This document shows positions 8,342 to 17,430 of a stretch of DNA of 64,000 nucleotides, one piece after another. The notes under the pieces are model-generated. The model saw only the letters and a program-made list of their open reading frames with translations, was not told the origin of the DNA and did no database searches. Location: contig NZ_JAIVFX010000017.1 of NCBI RefSeq assembly GCF_020829625.1, positions 62,001-126,000 on the forward strand. The letters are read 5' to 3'. How positions within the stretch are numbered: position 1 is the stretch's first letter; each line of letters starts with the position of its first letter. The position numbers were made by a program, and so were the translations under genes. Origin of the DNA: Nostoc sp. XA010. Lineage in GTDB: Bacteria > Cyanobacteriota > Cyanobacteriia > Cyanobacteriales > Nostocaceae.

Positions 8342-9808
8342 ATGTTTGATGCTTTATCTGACCGTTTAGAAGCCGCCTGGAAAAAACTGCGGGGACAGGA
8401 CAAAATTTCTCAATCCAACATTCAAGATGCATTGCGCGAAGTGCGCCGCGCCTTGTTGGAAGCAGATGTCAATCTCCAGGTAGTCAAAGATTTTATTAGC
8501 GAAGTCGAAGCCAAGGCACAGGGAGCCGAGGTGATTACTGGCGTGCGACCTGACCAACAGTTCATCAAAATTGTTCACGATGAATTGGTGCAGGTGATGG
8601 GAGAAGAAAATGTTCCCATTGCAGAAGCCCAGGAACAGCCTACTATTGTGTTAATGGCTGGGTTGCAAGGTACTGGTAAAACCACAGCTACCGCTAAGTT
8701 AGCCTTACATTTGAGAAAATTAGATCGTAGCTGCTTGTTGGTGGCGACAGACGTATATCGCCCAGCAGCGATCGACCAGTTGGTAACGTTGGGTAAGCAA
8801 ATTGACGTACCAGTATTTGAACTAGGAAGCGACGCCGATCCCGTAGAAATTGCAAGGCAAGGTGTAGAACGCGCTAGGGCAGAAGGTGTAAACACAGTAA
8901 TTATTGATACTGCTGGTCGTCTGCAAATTGACGAAGATATGATGGCGGAATTAGCCCGCATCAAAGCAACTGTCCAACCCCATGAAACTCTGTTGGTGGT
9001 GGACGCGATGACTGGTCAAGAGGCAGCCAATCTTACCCGCACCTTCCATGAGCAGATCGGAATTACTGGGGCGATTCTCACCAAGATGGATGGTGATAGC
9101 CGTGGTGGTGCAGCGCTTTCGGTGCGAAAGATTTCGGGAGCGCCGATTAAGTTTGTGGGCGTGGGTGAGAAAGTTGAGGCACTGCAACCGTTTTATCCCG
9201 ATCGCATGGCATCCCGAATTCTGGGAATGGGCGATGTGCTGACCCTGGTAGAAAAAGCCCAGGAAGAGTTTGACTTAGCAGATGCTGAGAAAATGCAGGA
9301 GAAAATTTTGTCAGCAAAGTTTGACTTTACTGACTTTCTCAAGCAGTTGCGGATGCTAAAGAACATGGGTTCTCTGGGAGGCTTCATCAAGATGATTCCA
9401 GGGATGAACAAGCTCTCAGACGATCAGCTTAAGCAGGGAGAAACCCAGCTGAAACGCTGTGAGGCAATGATTAACTCCATGACTCGCCAAGAACGCCATG
9501 ACCCCGATTTATTAGCCAGTTCTCCCAGCCGGCGACGGCGGATTGCTGCTGGCTCCGGCTATAGAGAGTCAGATGTGACTAAACTGGTGGGTGATTTCCA
9601 AAAAATGCGATCGCTCATGCAGCAAATGGGTCAAGGCGGCTTCCCTGGAATGCCAGGAATGTTCGGCGGTGGCGGCATGGGCAACGCCTTCGCAGGCGCA
9701 GGCAATCGTCCCCCAGCCCCCGGATGGCGGGGTTATGGCGGTGATGCCACAGGCACGAAAAAGAAAAAAACCAAAGATAAAAAGAAGAAAGGCTTCGGTA
9801 ATCTTTAG
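8342..9808 (+). CDS. ffh: Signal recognition particle protein Ffh (SRP54)
   Basis: GTPase that binds SRP RNA and signal sequences on nascent membrane proteins and hands them to FtsY. The 488 residues show the N domain (1-90), the G1 loop GLQGTGKTT (about 107-115), DTAGRLQ, TKMDGDSRGG, and a methionine-rich M domain with GGFIKMIPGMNKL. The tail is unusually rich in Gly, Met and Lys (GGGGMGN, then a run of lysines before GFGNL). The gene heads the ffh-rpsP-KH-phoH series, an arrangement I know from other cyanobacteria. The receptor gene ftsY ends at 586, so both SRP GTPases lie within 10 kb. Confidence 0.97.
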   Translation: MFDALSDRLEAAWKKLRGQDKISQSNIQDALREVRRALLEADVNLQVVKDFISEVEAKAQGAEVITGVRPDQQFIKIVHDELVQVMGEENVPIAEAQEQPTIVLMAGLQGTGKTTATAKLALHLRKLDRSCLLVATDVYRPAAIDQLVTLGKQIDVPVFELGSDADPVEIARQGVERARAEGVNTVIIDTAGRLQIDEDMMAELARIKATVQPHETLLVVDAMTGQEAANLTRTFHEQIGITGAILTKMDGDSRGGAALSVRKISGAPIKFVGVGEKVEALQPFYPDRMASRILGMGDVLTLVEKAQEEFDLADAEKMQEKILSAKFDFTDFLKQLRMLKNMGSLGGFIKMIPGMNKLSDDQLKQGETQLKRCEAMINSMTRQERHDPDLLASSPSRRRRIAAGSGYRESDVTKLVGDFQKMRSLMQQMGQGGFPGMPGMFGGGGMGNAFAGAGNRPPAPGWRGYGGDATGTKKKKTKDKKKKGFGNL

Positions 9809-9829
9809 TTATTGGGCATTGGTAATTTG

Positions 9830-9855
9830 CTAATGACTAATGACCAATGACTAAT
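9830..9855. repeat. STRR-type heptamer repeat
   Basis: About three and a half units of a 7-bp repeat (TAATGAC/CAATGAC) between ffh and rpsP. The same heptamer family recurs at 12084, 23575, 57674 and elsewhere in this window. Confidence 0.7.
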
Positions 9856-9929
9856 AGCACCAAATGCTAGACCAGTGCTAAAATTAGCATTTCGGCATAC
9901 TTACCAATTAGGAGAATGATTCTTTAACC

Positions 9930-10196
9930 ATGATCAAACTGCGCTTGAAGCGATACGGTAAAAAGCGGGAAGCAAGTTACCGCATTATCGCCATTAACAA
10001 CCTCTCTCGCCGCGATGGCCGTCCCTTAGAAGAGTTGGGATTCTACAACCCTAGAACCGATGAAGTGCGACTAGACATTCCCGGCATCGTCAAGCGACTA
10101 CAACAAGGCGCTCAACCCACTGACACCGTCCGTCGCATTTTAGTAAAAGCCAATGTTTTTGAACAGGTCAGTGCCACAGCTACAGCCGCATCATAA
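9930..10196 (+). CDS. rpsP: 30S ribosomal protein S16
   Basis: Small-subunit ribosomal protein that helps assemble the 5' domain of 16S rRNA. The 88 residues begin MIKLRLKRYGKKREASYRI and contain RDGRPLEELGFYNPR and the QPTDTVRRIL segment, all family hallmarks. An A/G-rich ribosome-binding site (TTAGGAGAA) precedes the ATG. It is followed by the KH-domain gene, whose frame overlaps the end of rpsP, so the two are probably translationally coupled. Confidence 0.97.
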   Translation: MIKLRLKRYGKKREASYRIIAINNLSRRDGRPLEELGFYNPRTDEVRLDIPGIVKRLQQGAQPTDTVRRILVKANVFEQVSATATAAS

Positions 10197-10593
10197 TTCG
10201 GGAACAATATCCCCAACAGCTAGTCCCAACTATGTTGGGCTGGTTAGGTTTTTAGTGCAGCCGTTTTTGGAATCTCCAGAAACTTTAAGCGTCGATTGTG
10301 AAATTTCTCAAGCCCTCAACCGGGCTTGGATTCGCATCGCCTTTGAAAGCACGGATAAAGGGAAAGTGTTTGGTCGAGGGGGACGCAATATTCAGGCGAT
10401 TCGTACAGTAATTGCCGCCGCCGCCGCCGCTACTGGGCAATCAGTATATCTGGATATCTACGGCAGCACTACGCCGGGCCGCGAGGGTATGTCTTTTGAT
10501 GAAGAGACAGAAGAGCGATCGCCACCGCCGGCTAGAAGAGAACCGCGTGGAAATGATGGGCCTAAACCCATTGTTAAACCCCGCCTCCGCTAG
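10153..10593 (+). CDS. KH-domain RNA-binding protein (KhpA/YlqC type)
   Basis: Small RNA-binding protein. The core is one KH domain: VDCEISQALNRAWIRIAFE, then the GRGGRNIQAIRTVI signature (GXXG loop as GRGG), then an Ala run. The C-terminus is basic and Pro/Arg-rich. The start is uncertain. The first ATG (10153) overlaps rpsP by 44 bp, and the first 25 residues have no family character; the family part begins at NYVGLVRFLVQPF. No ATG or strong GTG lies between, so either the overlap is real or an unusual start is used. It follows rpsP as in other cyanobacteria and is probably cotranscribed. Confidence 0.85.
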   Translation: MFLNRSVPQLQPHHNSGTISPTASPNYVGLVRFLVQPFLESPETLSVDCEISQALNRAWIRIAFESTDKGKVFGRGGRNIQAIRTVIAAAAAATGQSVYLDIYGSTTPGREGMSFDEETEERSPPPARREPRGNDGPKPIVKPRLR

Positions 10594-10611
10594 TTTCAAA
10601 CTAGAGAGCAA

Positions 10612-10650
10612 GTCTGAGCGGTTGTGGTTACCTCCGCTCAGAATTTTTGT
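10612..10650 (+). terminator. Rho-independent terminator after the rpsP/KH genes
   Basis: A 9-bp perfect stem, TCTGAGCGG (10613-10621) pairing with CCGCTCAGA (10634-10642), followed at once by ATTTTTG. It sits 20 bp past the KH stop and fits the end of the ffh-rpsP-KH transcript. Confidence 0.8.
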
Positions 10651-10708
10651 AAAGATGGAAAGTAGCAAAAAGATTTTTGGATCTTTTTTTGAACTCTTCA
10701 CCGAAGAG

Positions 10709-10921
10709 GCAGGGGAGCAGGGGAGCAGGGGGCAGGGGGCAGGGAGAAAGATACTGGAATGACCCTGGCACAAGGGTTAGAAAGCAACTAATTTTATTTA
10801 TGCCTAAAAGTAAAAGTATTTATTTCAAGATGTGTAACACGAGAAATAATACGTCCAAACTTTCAGCAGCCCTACATTCATGTATGGGGATTCCCCCCTG
10901 CTCCCTGCCCCCTGCCCCTTT
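10709..10921. repeat. G-rich/C-rich inverted repeat pair (GGGGAGCAG type)
   Basis: A G-rich run of GGGGAGCAG and GGGCAGG units (10709-10746) is mirrored by a C-rich run (10892-10921) in opposite orientation. The spacer of about 145 bp has no gene. Similar tracts occur at 53565, 57000 and 60784 in this window, so it is a dispersed simple-repeat family. Confidence 0.6.
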
Positions 10922-11047
10922 TCCTCTTTTCGACCTGTAGGGGCGTACAGCTTTATGCCCCTACTGCCGATTTATTTGTTGCAAAGATTTTTCCAAAATG
11001 TAAATAATAAAAGCGTAATTTCGCTAAGGGCGAAAAAACATTAACCT

Positions 11048-12037
11048 TTGTCAAACACAGATCCTCACCAATTAAGAAATACTATGGCAGGTGCCTTAAC
11101 AATTCAGCTGCCCAATATTCCCAGTGCGATCGCTCTTGCGGGAGATAGAGAAGAAAATCTCAAAATGCTATCTCGGCAAACAGGAGCCACTTTAGTGCTA
11201 CGCGGACAGGAATTAGTGATTTCTGGTACCGAAGGGCAAATTGATCTGGCTTCTCGATTAGTGCGATCGCTTGAAGACCTCTGGATTAAAGGCAATACTA
11301 TCTCCAGTGCCGATATTTTAACAGCTCGTCAAGCCATAGATAGCGATCGGCAAGGGGAACTGCAAGATTTACAGCGAAATGTCCTCGCCAAAAGTCGCCG
11401 AGGCGAAGAAGTCCGTGCCAAAACCTTCCGCCAGCGTCAATATATTGATGCACTCCGTAGACGCGATCTCACCTTTGGTATTGGGCCTGCTGGTACTGGT
11501 AAAACTTATCTCGCTGTTGTTGTCGCTGTGCAAGCACTTCTTGCTAACGAGTTTGAAAAGCTAATTTTAACTCGTCCTGCCGTCGAAGCTGGTGAAAAAC
11601 TTGGTTTTTTGCCTGGAGACTTACAGCAGAAAGTTAATCCCTATCTTCGCCCACTTTACGATGCTATTTATGAATTTATCGACCCCGAAAAAGTACCCAG
11701 TTTAATGGAACGCGGTGTAATTGAAGTCGCACCACTCGCTTATATGCGGGGACGCACCCTCAATAATGCCTTTGTAATTGTGGATGAAGCGCAAAATACT
11801 ACACCTGCTCAAATGAAAATGGTTTTGACTCGTTTGGGCTTCCGTTCTCGGATGGTGATTACAGGCGACATGACACAAACTGATTTACCACTTCACCAAC
11901 AATCGGGTTTAGGAGTAGCTTTACAAATTTTAAAACACGTTGAAGGCATTGCCTTTTGCGAATTTACCCAAAAAGATGTTGTGCGCCATCCTCTAGTTCA
12001 GCGCATTGTTGCTGCTTATGAACAATACGAAAAATAG
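11048..12037 (+). CDS. PhoH-like ATPase
   Basis: Cytosolic P-loop ATPase of the PhoH/YbeZ family, linked in other bacteria to RNA metabolism with YbeY. The N-terminal part (about 15-80) looks like a small KH-like RNA-binding region. Walker A is GPAGTGKT (about 146-153), the Walker B region is FVIVDEAQN, and an MVITGDMTQTDLP sensor follows. The best start is TTG at 11048 (329 residues), supported by the short hydrophilic leader; an ATG at 11084 would remove 12 residues. It lies downstream of ffh-rpsP-KH but behind a terminator and repeats, so it probably has its own promoter. Confidence 0.9.
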   Translation: MSNTDPHQLRNTMAGALTIQLPNIPSAIALAGDREENLKMLSRQTGATLVLRGQELVISGTEGQIDLASRLVRSLEDLWIKGNTISSADILTARQAIDSDRQGELQDLQRNVLAKSRRGEEVRAKTFRQRQYIDALRRRDLTFGIGPAGTGKTYLAVVVAVQALLANEFEKLILTRPAVEAGEKLGFLPGDLQQKVNPYLRPLYDAIYEFIDPEKVPSLMERGVIEVAPLAYMRGRTLNNAFVIVDEAQNTTPAQMKMVLTRLGFRSRMVITGDMTQTDLPLHQQSGLGVALQILKHVEGIAFCEFTQKDVVRHPLVQRIVAAYEQYEK

Positions 12038-12083
12038 CGATTGGGAATTGGGCATGGGGCATTAATTAGGACTCATTGTTTAA

Positions 12084-12125
12084 CCAAGGACAAATAACAA
12101 ATGACAAAGGATAGATGACAAATGA
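12084..12125. repeat. STRR heptamer array running into a start codon
   Basis: Six 7-bp units (CCAAGGA, CAAATAA, CAAATGA, CAAAGGA, TAGATGA, CAAATGA). The last unit contains the ATG of the next gene, and the AAGGA of the fourth unit stands about 10 bp upstream, where a ribosome-binding site would be. Confidence 0.75.
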
Positions 12126-12526
12126 CCACAACATTGAAAGAATTTTTAGAAGCTTGTGAGACTTTAGGAACTTTGCGTTTAATTGTTACTAGTAGTGCTG
12201 CTGTATTAGAAGCACGAGGCAAAATAGAAAAGTTATTTTATGCAGAATTGCCTAAAGGTAAGTACGCGAATATGCATACTGAAGGCTTTGAGTTTCACTT
12301 GAATATGGACAAAATTACTCAGGTGAAATTTGAAACAGGTGAAGCGAAGAGGGGGAATTTTACAACCTATGCTATCCGGTTTATAGATGATAAACAAGAA
12401 CCTGCCTTAAGCCTGTTTTTGCAATGGGGTAAACCTGGTGAATATGAACCAGGACAGGTGGAAGCTTGGCAGACTCTAAAAGAGAAGTATGGTGATATTT
12501 GGCAACCTTTACCAGCAGAAATTTAA
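12122..12526 (+). CDS. ChuX/HutX-like heme-utilisation family protein
   Basis: A 134-residue cytosolic protein. The stretch from FEFHLNMDKITQVKFE through YAIRFIDDKQEPALSLFLQW to EYEPGQVEAWQTL matches the pattern of ChuX/HutX heme carriers: the FHxHxN strand, a strand ending in FFDxxG, then a strand and an acidic helix. Heme-ligand histidines of the family are only partly evident, so heme binding is an inference. No heme-uptake genes are adjacent. Its translation start lies inside a heptamer repeat array. It converges with the ccmK-like gene, 5 bp apart. Confidence 0.6.
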   Translation: MTTTLKEFLEACETLGTLRLIVTSSAAVLEARGKIEKLFYAELPKGKYANMHTEGFEFHLNMDKITQVKFETGEAKRGNFTTYAIRFIDDKQEPALSLFLQWGKPGEYEPGQVEAWQTLKEKYGDIWQPLPAEI

Positions 12527-12531
12527 TACAG

Positions 12532-12870
12532 CTAAACTGATAGGGGTGGAGGAAATCGGATATCTGCACTAAACTGCTTCACATTAACACTGCGATGAAT
12601 CGGTAAAACATATTCTAAATTTTCGTGGGGGCGGGGAATAATATGATAAGAAATCACCTCGCCGCCGTTAACTCGCAATACTGCCTTTAGTCCTACTGTC
12701 AGCGCCACATTTACCTCGCCCACAACCCCCCGAATTAACACGGTAATTCGTCCCAAATCAGTATTTTCATAACCAACAAGGGTTACACGGGCAGCTTTAC
12801 ACATAGCATCTCCCACTTCCACTGCTGTGGGAACGCCATAAACTTCAATCATGCCTAGTGCCAGTGTCAT
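12532..12870 (-). CDS. CcmK-family carboxysome shell protein (BMC domain), satellite copy
   Basis: Hexamer-forming shell protein of the beta-carboxysome. It shows the single BMC domain: MTLALGMIEVYGVPTAVEV, then AARVTLVGYEN, GRITVLIRG, VNGGEVISYHIIPRPHENL and EYVLPI. That is close to CcmK1/K2, but the pore-lining and tail regions diverge and the tail is longer. The ATG at 12870 gives 112 residues and the canonical start. It stands alone, away from any ccm operon or Rubisco genes. Divergent solitary CcmK5/CcmK6-type paralogs are known, and K6 is associated with heterocyst formers; assignment to one of these needs a tree. Confidence 0.85.
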   Translation of the reverse strand: MTLALGMIEVYGVPTAVEVGDAMCKAARVTLVGYENTDLGRITVLIRGVVGEVNVALTVGLKAVLRVNGGEVISYHIIPRPHENLEYVLPIHRSVNVKQFSADIRFPPPLSV

Positions 12871-12988
12871 GCTATAACCATAGTTTGGGATTGTAAGGTC
12901 AAATATTTTACTACAAAGTTTTAATTTTTTACACAAACTTACTTAATTTTTAATCGATAAATAATAAACGTTAAATATAAAACTGCTA

Positions 12989-13789
12989 ATGCTTACAATA
13001 AAGGCGATTTGGAGTTTTTGTTTGCTGCTTTTATTCCTCCTGTGGGGTGGCGATGCTCTTGCAGGAGAGTTATCTGAACGGTTAGCAAATTTTCCCCAAT
13101 GGGAAAAATTAACTTCCGTACAATCGGCTTCGGGTGATTTGGTTTACCCTGAATGGATGGCTGGTACTTGGCAAGTTACAAGTACTTTGGTAGATTTAGC
13201 TGCACCTTTAGCACCAGATATCATAACGCCAGGATTTGAAGGTAATCGCCGACAATTAAATCAGCCTGTGAGTTTTGTAGTAAGATTTGTCAAAGAACAA
13301 CCATATCTTTCTGGGTTAAAAATATTACCTCAGATAAATAGAAAATCCCCAATTTTAGTAGCAGATAGAGCGTTTAATAGCTTGAATTTGGCAAGAGCTT
13401 ATTTAGGGGATGAAGCTGTGTTATTAGTCAAAGTAGATCCAGATTCACCTAATCGTCAGATTACGTTCTTGCGTAGCAGTCGACAACTAGTTTCCATTGT
13501 GACTGCACGAGCTACAGAAACTACCCCTGATGGCAAGTTCATCACTACAGAAGTGTTTCAACAACTATTTAAAGGTGGTTCACGCCCCTATTTAAACTCT
13601 GTAGAATCTACCACCGCTTATCATAAACTTGCAACAGCTAATCCGGCAATTGAGGCAGATCAAGTTACTGCTGTCTATCTTTCGCCCCAAGATCCAGATT
13701 ACTTTAAAGCTGGTTCTCGACCAGTTGCTCTCTATCGCTATCGCCTAGAATTTATCCCCGCACAAATGCCCACTACTTCAAAGGAGTGA
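12989..13789 (+). CDS. Conserved cyanobacterial exported protein (DUF6816-like)
   Basis: A 266-residue protein with a signal peptide (hydrophobic WSFCLLLLFLLWGG, cleavage about ALAG). The mature part begins ELSERLANFPQWEKL and contains YPEWMAGTWQVTSTLVDL, which I associate with a cyanobacterial and plastid family of unknown role (DUF6816). A lumenal or periplasmic location is likely. No partner is implied by the neighbours: it lies divergent from ccmK and 88 bp upstream of an ABC transporter on the same strand. Family naming is from memory. Confidence 0.6.
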   Translation: MLTIKAIWSFCLLLLFLLWGGDALAGELSERLANFPQWEKLTSVQSASGDLVYPEWMAGTWQVTSTLVDLAAPLAPDIITPGFEGNRRQLNQPVSFVVRFVKEQPYLSGLKILPQINRKSPILVADRAFNSLNLARAYLGDEAVLLVKVDPDSPNRQITFLRSSRQLVSIVTARATETTPDGKFITTEVFQQLFKGGSRPYLNSVESTTAYHKLATANPAIEADQVTAVYLSPQDPDYFKAGSRPVALYRYRLEFIPAQMPTTSKE

Positions 13790-13877
13790 TTTAAACCTAT
13801 AGCCCTTGACTATTATGTAATACAACTGTAGTATGTAAATTCCAAGTTTACGATCGCGCTCTTGGACGGTGTGCATC

Positions 13878-15698
13878 ATGGCCAAATTTCGAGATATTGT
13901 CAATTACTTTCATTCTTACTGGAAGCTGAGTGTTTTCAGTATTACAGCATCTAGCATTTACGAAGTTATTGATCTAGCTGTACCTTACGCGATCGGGCAG
14001 ATTTTAAACGTTTTGTCTAATCAACCTTTGGATAAACCACTTCAAAGTGCGATCGCAACTTTTTCAAACATCACCAATTACCCAGTCAATAAAACTCTAT
14101 CTTTAGGTGTCTTACTGGGTTTAATTTTCGTTGTCACCGTAGTGAAAGCGCCAACACAACCGTGGTTAAGCACTTGGTTTCATTGGGATATACCTTTAAG
14201 GGTGCGTCGGGAGAAAGCCCAAACAGCCATAGAAAAAATTCTGACTCTCCCACTCGAATTTTATGATGAAAATAACCCCGGGCGTATTGCTGGAAGAATA
14301 GCAAGAGGTATTTCTAACCATACTTTTAGTTACCCTGAAGTTGCCGGACAGTTGATTCCTAAACTAGCTCGTGTACTAGGAATTTTCTTGTTTATTTTGG
14401 TGATTGAATGGCGAATTGCAGTTATATATCTAATCTCCTTTGTAGTTATCCTTGGCTTAACTTTGAAGGATTTACAACGGTTGATTGGGCACGAAACTAT
14501 TCTGGATAAATACGGTGAGGACACCGAAAGCCGTACTTCCGAATTGATCACTAATATCAAAACGGTGAAAGCATTTGCTAGAGAAGCTAGGGAACTGAAA
14601 CGGCAAAAGCAACGTTTAGATCGTGAACTAACGGTGGTTGAGAGTCGCATCCACAAAGGTTATACGATACTGGCTACTTGGCAAAGAACTGTAATTCAGT
14701 TTTGTGTATTTACAATTCTGGGTTTGACTTTAGCAGCAACAGTAGATGGGAGAATTTCTCTCGGTCACTTTGTCATGACCTTAACTCTTTCTAGCATGGC
14801 TTATGCCGAATTAGAACCTATTAGTGCCTTGGCAGAAGTTTTTGCCCGTCGTTATTCTCCTATGCTACGGTTTCACGAATTTCTGCAAGAGCCAACTGCA
14901 TCTGATTCGGCTAGTCTTTTAGAAGAGAGCAACCAGACAGAATCTCCTTATAAATTTACTGGAAAAGTTGAGTTGTCCCACCTCAGTTTTGGATATGATG
15001 CCAACCGTCAAGTTTTGCAAGATATTAACTTGTTGATTGAGCCATACCAAACAGTAGCATTGGTGGGGCGTTCCGGTTCTGGTAAGTCTACTTTAGTAAA
15101 GTTGCTGTTGCGATATTTTGAGCCTCAAGAAGGTCAAATTCTGATTGATGGTCAAGATATTCGCACTTTGGATGTGGGTAAGTATAGACGAAGGCTAGCG
15201 ATCGTTCACCAAGAAGTAGACGTTTTCAACGGTACTATATTAGATAATCTCACCTACGGCAGACCGAACGCTAGTTTGGAGCAGGTTCAAGAAGCCTGTA
15301 GAATTGCCAGAGTCGATGAAGTAGTGCAGCACTTACCCAAAGGTTATTACACCGTCGTGGGAGAACGAGGTGTCAGGCTATCTGGAGGACAAAGACAACG
15401 CTTGGGAATTGCTAGGGCGTTGTTAGTGGAACCAGATGTGCTGATTTTTGACGAAGCCACCTCTAGTTTAGATTATGAGTCTGAGCGTTCGATTCAACTA
15501 GCGATGCGATCGATTCAAGGTACTTGCACCACTATTGTTATTGCCCACCGTTTAAGTACAGTCAGGGAAGCCGATAAAATTGTAGTTCTGGAGCAAGGAA
15601 AGATTGTAGAAGTGGGTAGCCACGATGAACTCTTGCGTCACGAGGGGATTTATCGCCGCTTACACTCCCTGCAAGAAACAGGAGAACTCCTGAGTTAG
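13878..15698 (+). CDS. ABC exporter half-transporter (fused permease and ATPase)
   Basis: Membrane exporter of the multidrug/lipid type, probably a homodimer. The N-terminal half (about 1-330) holds the transmembrane segments. The C-terminal half is the nucleotide-binding domain, with Walker A GRSGSGKST (about residue 397), signature LSGGQRQR (about 501), Walker B VLIFDEATS and the switch histidine in IAHRLST. The substrate is unknown. The ATG at 13878 is preferred over a GTG three codons earlier. A strong terminator follows at 15753. A similar gene lies at 45937, though the permease halves differ. Confidence 0.9.
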   Translation: MAKFRDIVNYFHSYWKLSVFSITASSIYEVIDLAVPYAIGQILNVLSNQPLDKPLQSAIATFSNITNYPVNKTLSLGVLLGLIFVVTVVKAPTQPWLSTWFHWDIPLRVRREKAQTAIEKILTLPLEFYDENNPGRIAGRIARGISNHTFSYPEVAGQLIPKLARVLGIFLFILVIEWRIAVIYLISFVVILGLTLKDLQRLIGHETILDKYGEDTESRTSELITNIKTVKAFAREARELKRQKQRLDRELTVVESRIHKGYTILATWQRTVIQFCVFTILGLTLAATVDGRISLGHFVMTLTLSSMAYAELEPISALAEVFARRYSPMLRFHEFLQEPTASDSASLLEESNQTESPYKFTGKVELSHLSFGYDANRQVLQDINLLIEPYQTVALVGRSGSGKSTLVKLLLRYFEPQEGQILIDGQDIRTLDVGKYRRRLAIVHQEVDVFNGTILDNLTYGRPNASLEQVQEACRIARVDEVVQHLPKGYYTVVGERGVRLSGGQRQRLGIARALLVEPDVLIFDEATSSLDYESERSIQLAMRSIQGTCTTIVIAHRLSTVREADKIVVLEQGKIVEVGSHDELLRHEGIYRRLHSLQETGELLS

Positions 15699-15752
15699 GG
15701 GACATACGGATTTTGGATTTTAGATTGACTCCACGAATCAATCAGCTTGATT

Positions 15753-15792
15753 AAATCGACCTTATTGAAAACACAATAAGGTCGATTTTTTT
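15753..15792 (+). terminator. Strong Rho-independent terminator
   Basis: Perfect stem AAATCGACCTTATT (15753-15766) with AATAAGGTCGATTT around an 8-nt loop, running into seven Ts. It ends the ABC exporter transcript. The A-run on the other side could also serve the converging gene ending at 15942. Confidence 0.9.
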
Positions 15793-15941
15793 CTAATTGT
15801 CCCCAACAGTATTTGGTACAAAAATCGAAATTCTGAGCCACCAGTCATGATGTATACAATATGTGATAATAGATTTTAAGTAAAAATCATTGTCTACTAA
15901 ATTTTGCCTGCTCAGTAATCGAAGTTTTCTAATAAAAAAAA

Positions 15942-16898
15942 CTAAGATTTACTCTTACCTGCTTCTTTCTGCGCCGCCTCACTGTATTTCTTATAAAGTT
16001 GAGTACGAATCTTCGCTTCCTGATAACGGCTGTGTTTTTGTGGCACCTTACTCATTAAATCTGAAGCCCGTTGCCACTTAGCAGCTATCTCTAACCACTG
16101 AGTTGAGACTGTGGCTGTTTTACCAGATGCAGAAGCTTGGTTAGCAATTCGCACGGCTATGGCAAATTGGTCATCAGACGGGTCAGAAAGGTTATTTTTA
16201 GTAGGACTAACTGGTGTTTGAACTTTCCTATTACTCGTATTTTCTGGAGTTATAGATTTAGAAGTTTGTAATTGCATTAGGTTTATCAAATTATTACCTA
16301 ACTGGGCATAAATAACCCAACTAAGCAACAAGAGTGAGCATAAACCAGCCGCAGCTAATATCTTTGCTTTAGGCTTATTTTTGTGTTTTTCTTTGTTAAT
16401 AAGTACTAAAGGACGAGAGACTTGAGTTCTAGGAAAATTTGGCTTTCCTAGTTCAGCTTGAGCTTCTGTGAAATCTGTAATTAATTGCTTTACAAGATTA
16501 GGCTGAATTAATGTAATTTCCTGTGACCAAAGCAATTGGTTGTCGCGATCGCTATCTATTTCCTTTAACCACAGTAATTGTTGTTCCCGAACAATTCGAC
16601 TGTTGATATTAACTCGCCGAATGTGACGCGGCGCGATGGAATCAAGAATTTGCTGGATTTGTTCTACGAGGGGAGATTGCTCAAGTTGCTCTATCCTAGC
16701 CGCTTCGCACAGAAGTTGTAAGACACCATCAGAAAATATGGCTCTAGTTCTGACACCAGACTTGGCTAGCTTTTCGTTCAATAGTTGAATAATCGCAGCA
16801 ACGCTACCTTGGTGAGCTTGCCAAACGATATCATTTATCCGGTCTACCACCTGAAATTTAGTGATAGCTCTTCCACCCTGACTGATTAACGTATTCAT
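15942..16898 (-). CDS. Single-pass membrane protein of unknown function
   Basis: A 318-residue protein. A cytosolic-looking N-terminal region (about 1-175) contains the segment VWQAHQGSVAAIIQLLNE, which I believe recurs in several cyanobacterial proteins. A basic stretch is followed by one transmembrane helix (about 183-203, LAAAGLCSLLLLSWVIYAQ). The C-terminal half is Ser/Thr/Asn-rich, then helical (about 240-318), with a Lys/Ser tail. I do not recognise a named family. It faces the ABC exporter tail to tail. Confidence 0.6.
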   Translation of the reverse strand: MNTLISQGGRAITKFQVVDRINDIVWQAHQGSVAAIIQLLNEKLAKSGVRTRAIFSDGVLQLLCEAARIEQLEQSPLVEQIQQILDSIAPRHIRRVNINSRIVREQQLLWLKEIDSDRDNQLLWSQEITLIQPNLVKQLITDFTEAQAELGKPNFPRTQVSRPLVLINKEKHKNKPKAKILAAAGLCSLLLLSWVIYAQLGNNLINLMQLQTSKSITPENTSNRKVQTPVSPTKNNLSDPSDDQFAIAVRIANQASASGKTATVSTQWLEIAAKWQRASDLMSKVPQKHSRYQEAKIRTQLYKKYSEAAQKEAGKSKS

Positions 16899-17430
16899 TA
16901 ATTTAGGGACTCTTTTCTACTTACCTTGATCTTGTTTTCGATTTTACGAGTAAAAAGATGAGTTGCCAAATAAAATCATAAATATACAGCCTACCTTTTC
17001 GGTTCGGCAAGGATGCTCGATCGCATTAAGTTAATGTGACACTCCCACGCCTTGGAAGTATGGGATTCTTGGGCTGAAACTGTGCTTTCAGGATAACGCC
17101 CATGCTGGCGGACGCGCTACCTGTTTGACATAGTACATTAATTATGGTTTTTTGCGTTGGCGTAGCCCGCCGCAGGCATCGCCTTTGGTAAAGTTGAGGT
17201 AGGTGAATGCACTCTGCGGGCGATCGCTTTGATATTTCTGGAACTGTCACGCCGTTAGATATTGTTTACAAACTAAACAAAATTGCTGTATCGGGATATT
17301 TTTGTGAGGAATTCTCGCTTTTTTCGCCTTTTTCTCATAACGGCAACACTAACTAGCACTGCGATCGCTACATTAGAAGATATATATAAATCAACAATGA
17401 TTTTTATTCCCTCGCAGTTCACACAAAACC
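16899..17430. other. Intergenic with a dispersed palindromic repeat
   Basis: Open frames here are short and unconvincing. At 17155-17182 lies a copy of the GCGTAGCC...GGCATCGC repeat, also seen at 24607, 30881 and 54636. Several HIP1 cores are present. The AT-rich stretch near 17385-17405 before the peptidase gene may hold its promoter. Confidence 0.5.

Noticed and set aside
10412..10940. Frames across the end of the KH gene and the G-rich/C-rich repeats
   Set aside because: Shadow of the KH gene, then translation of simple repeats and a terminator.
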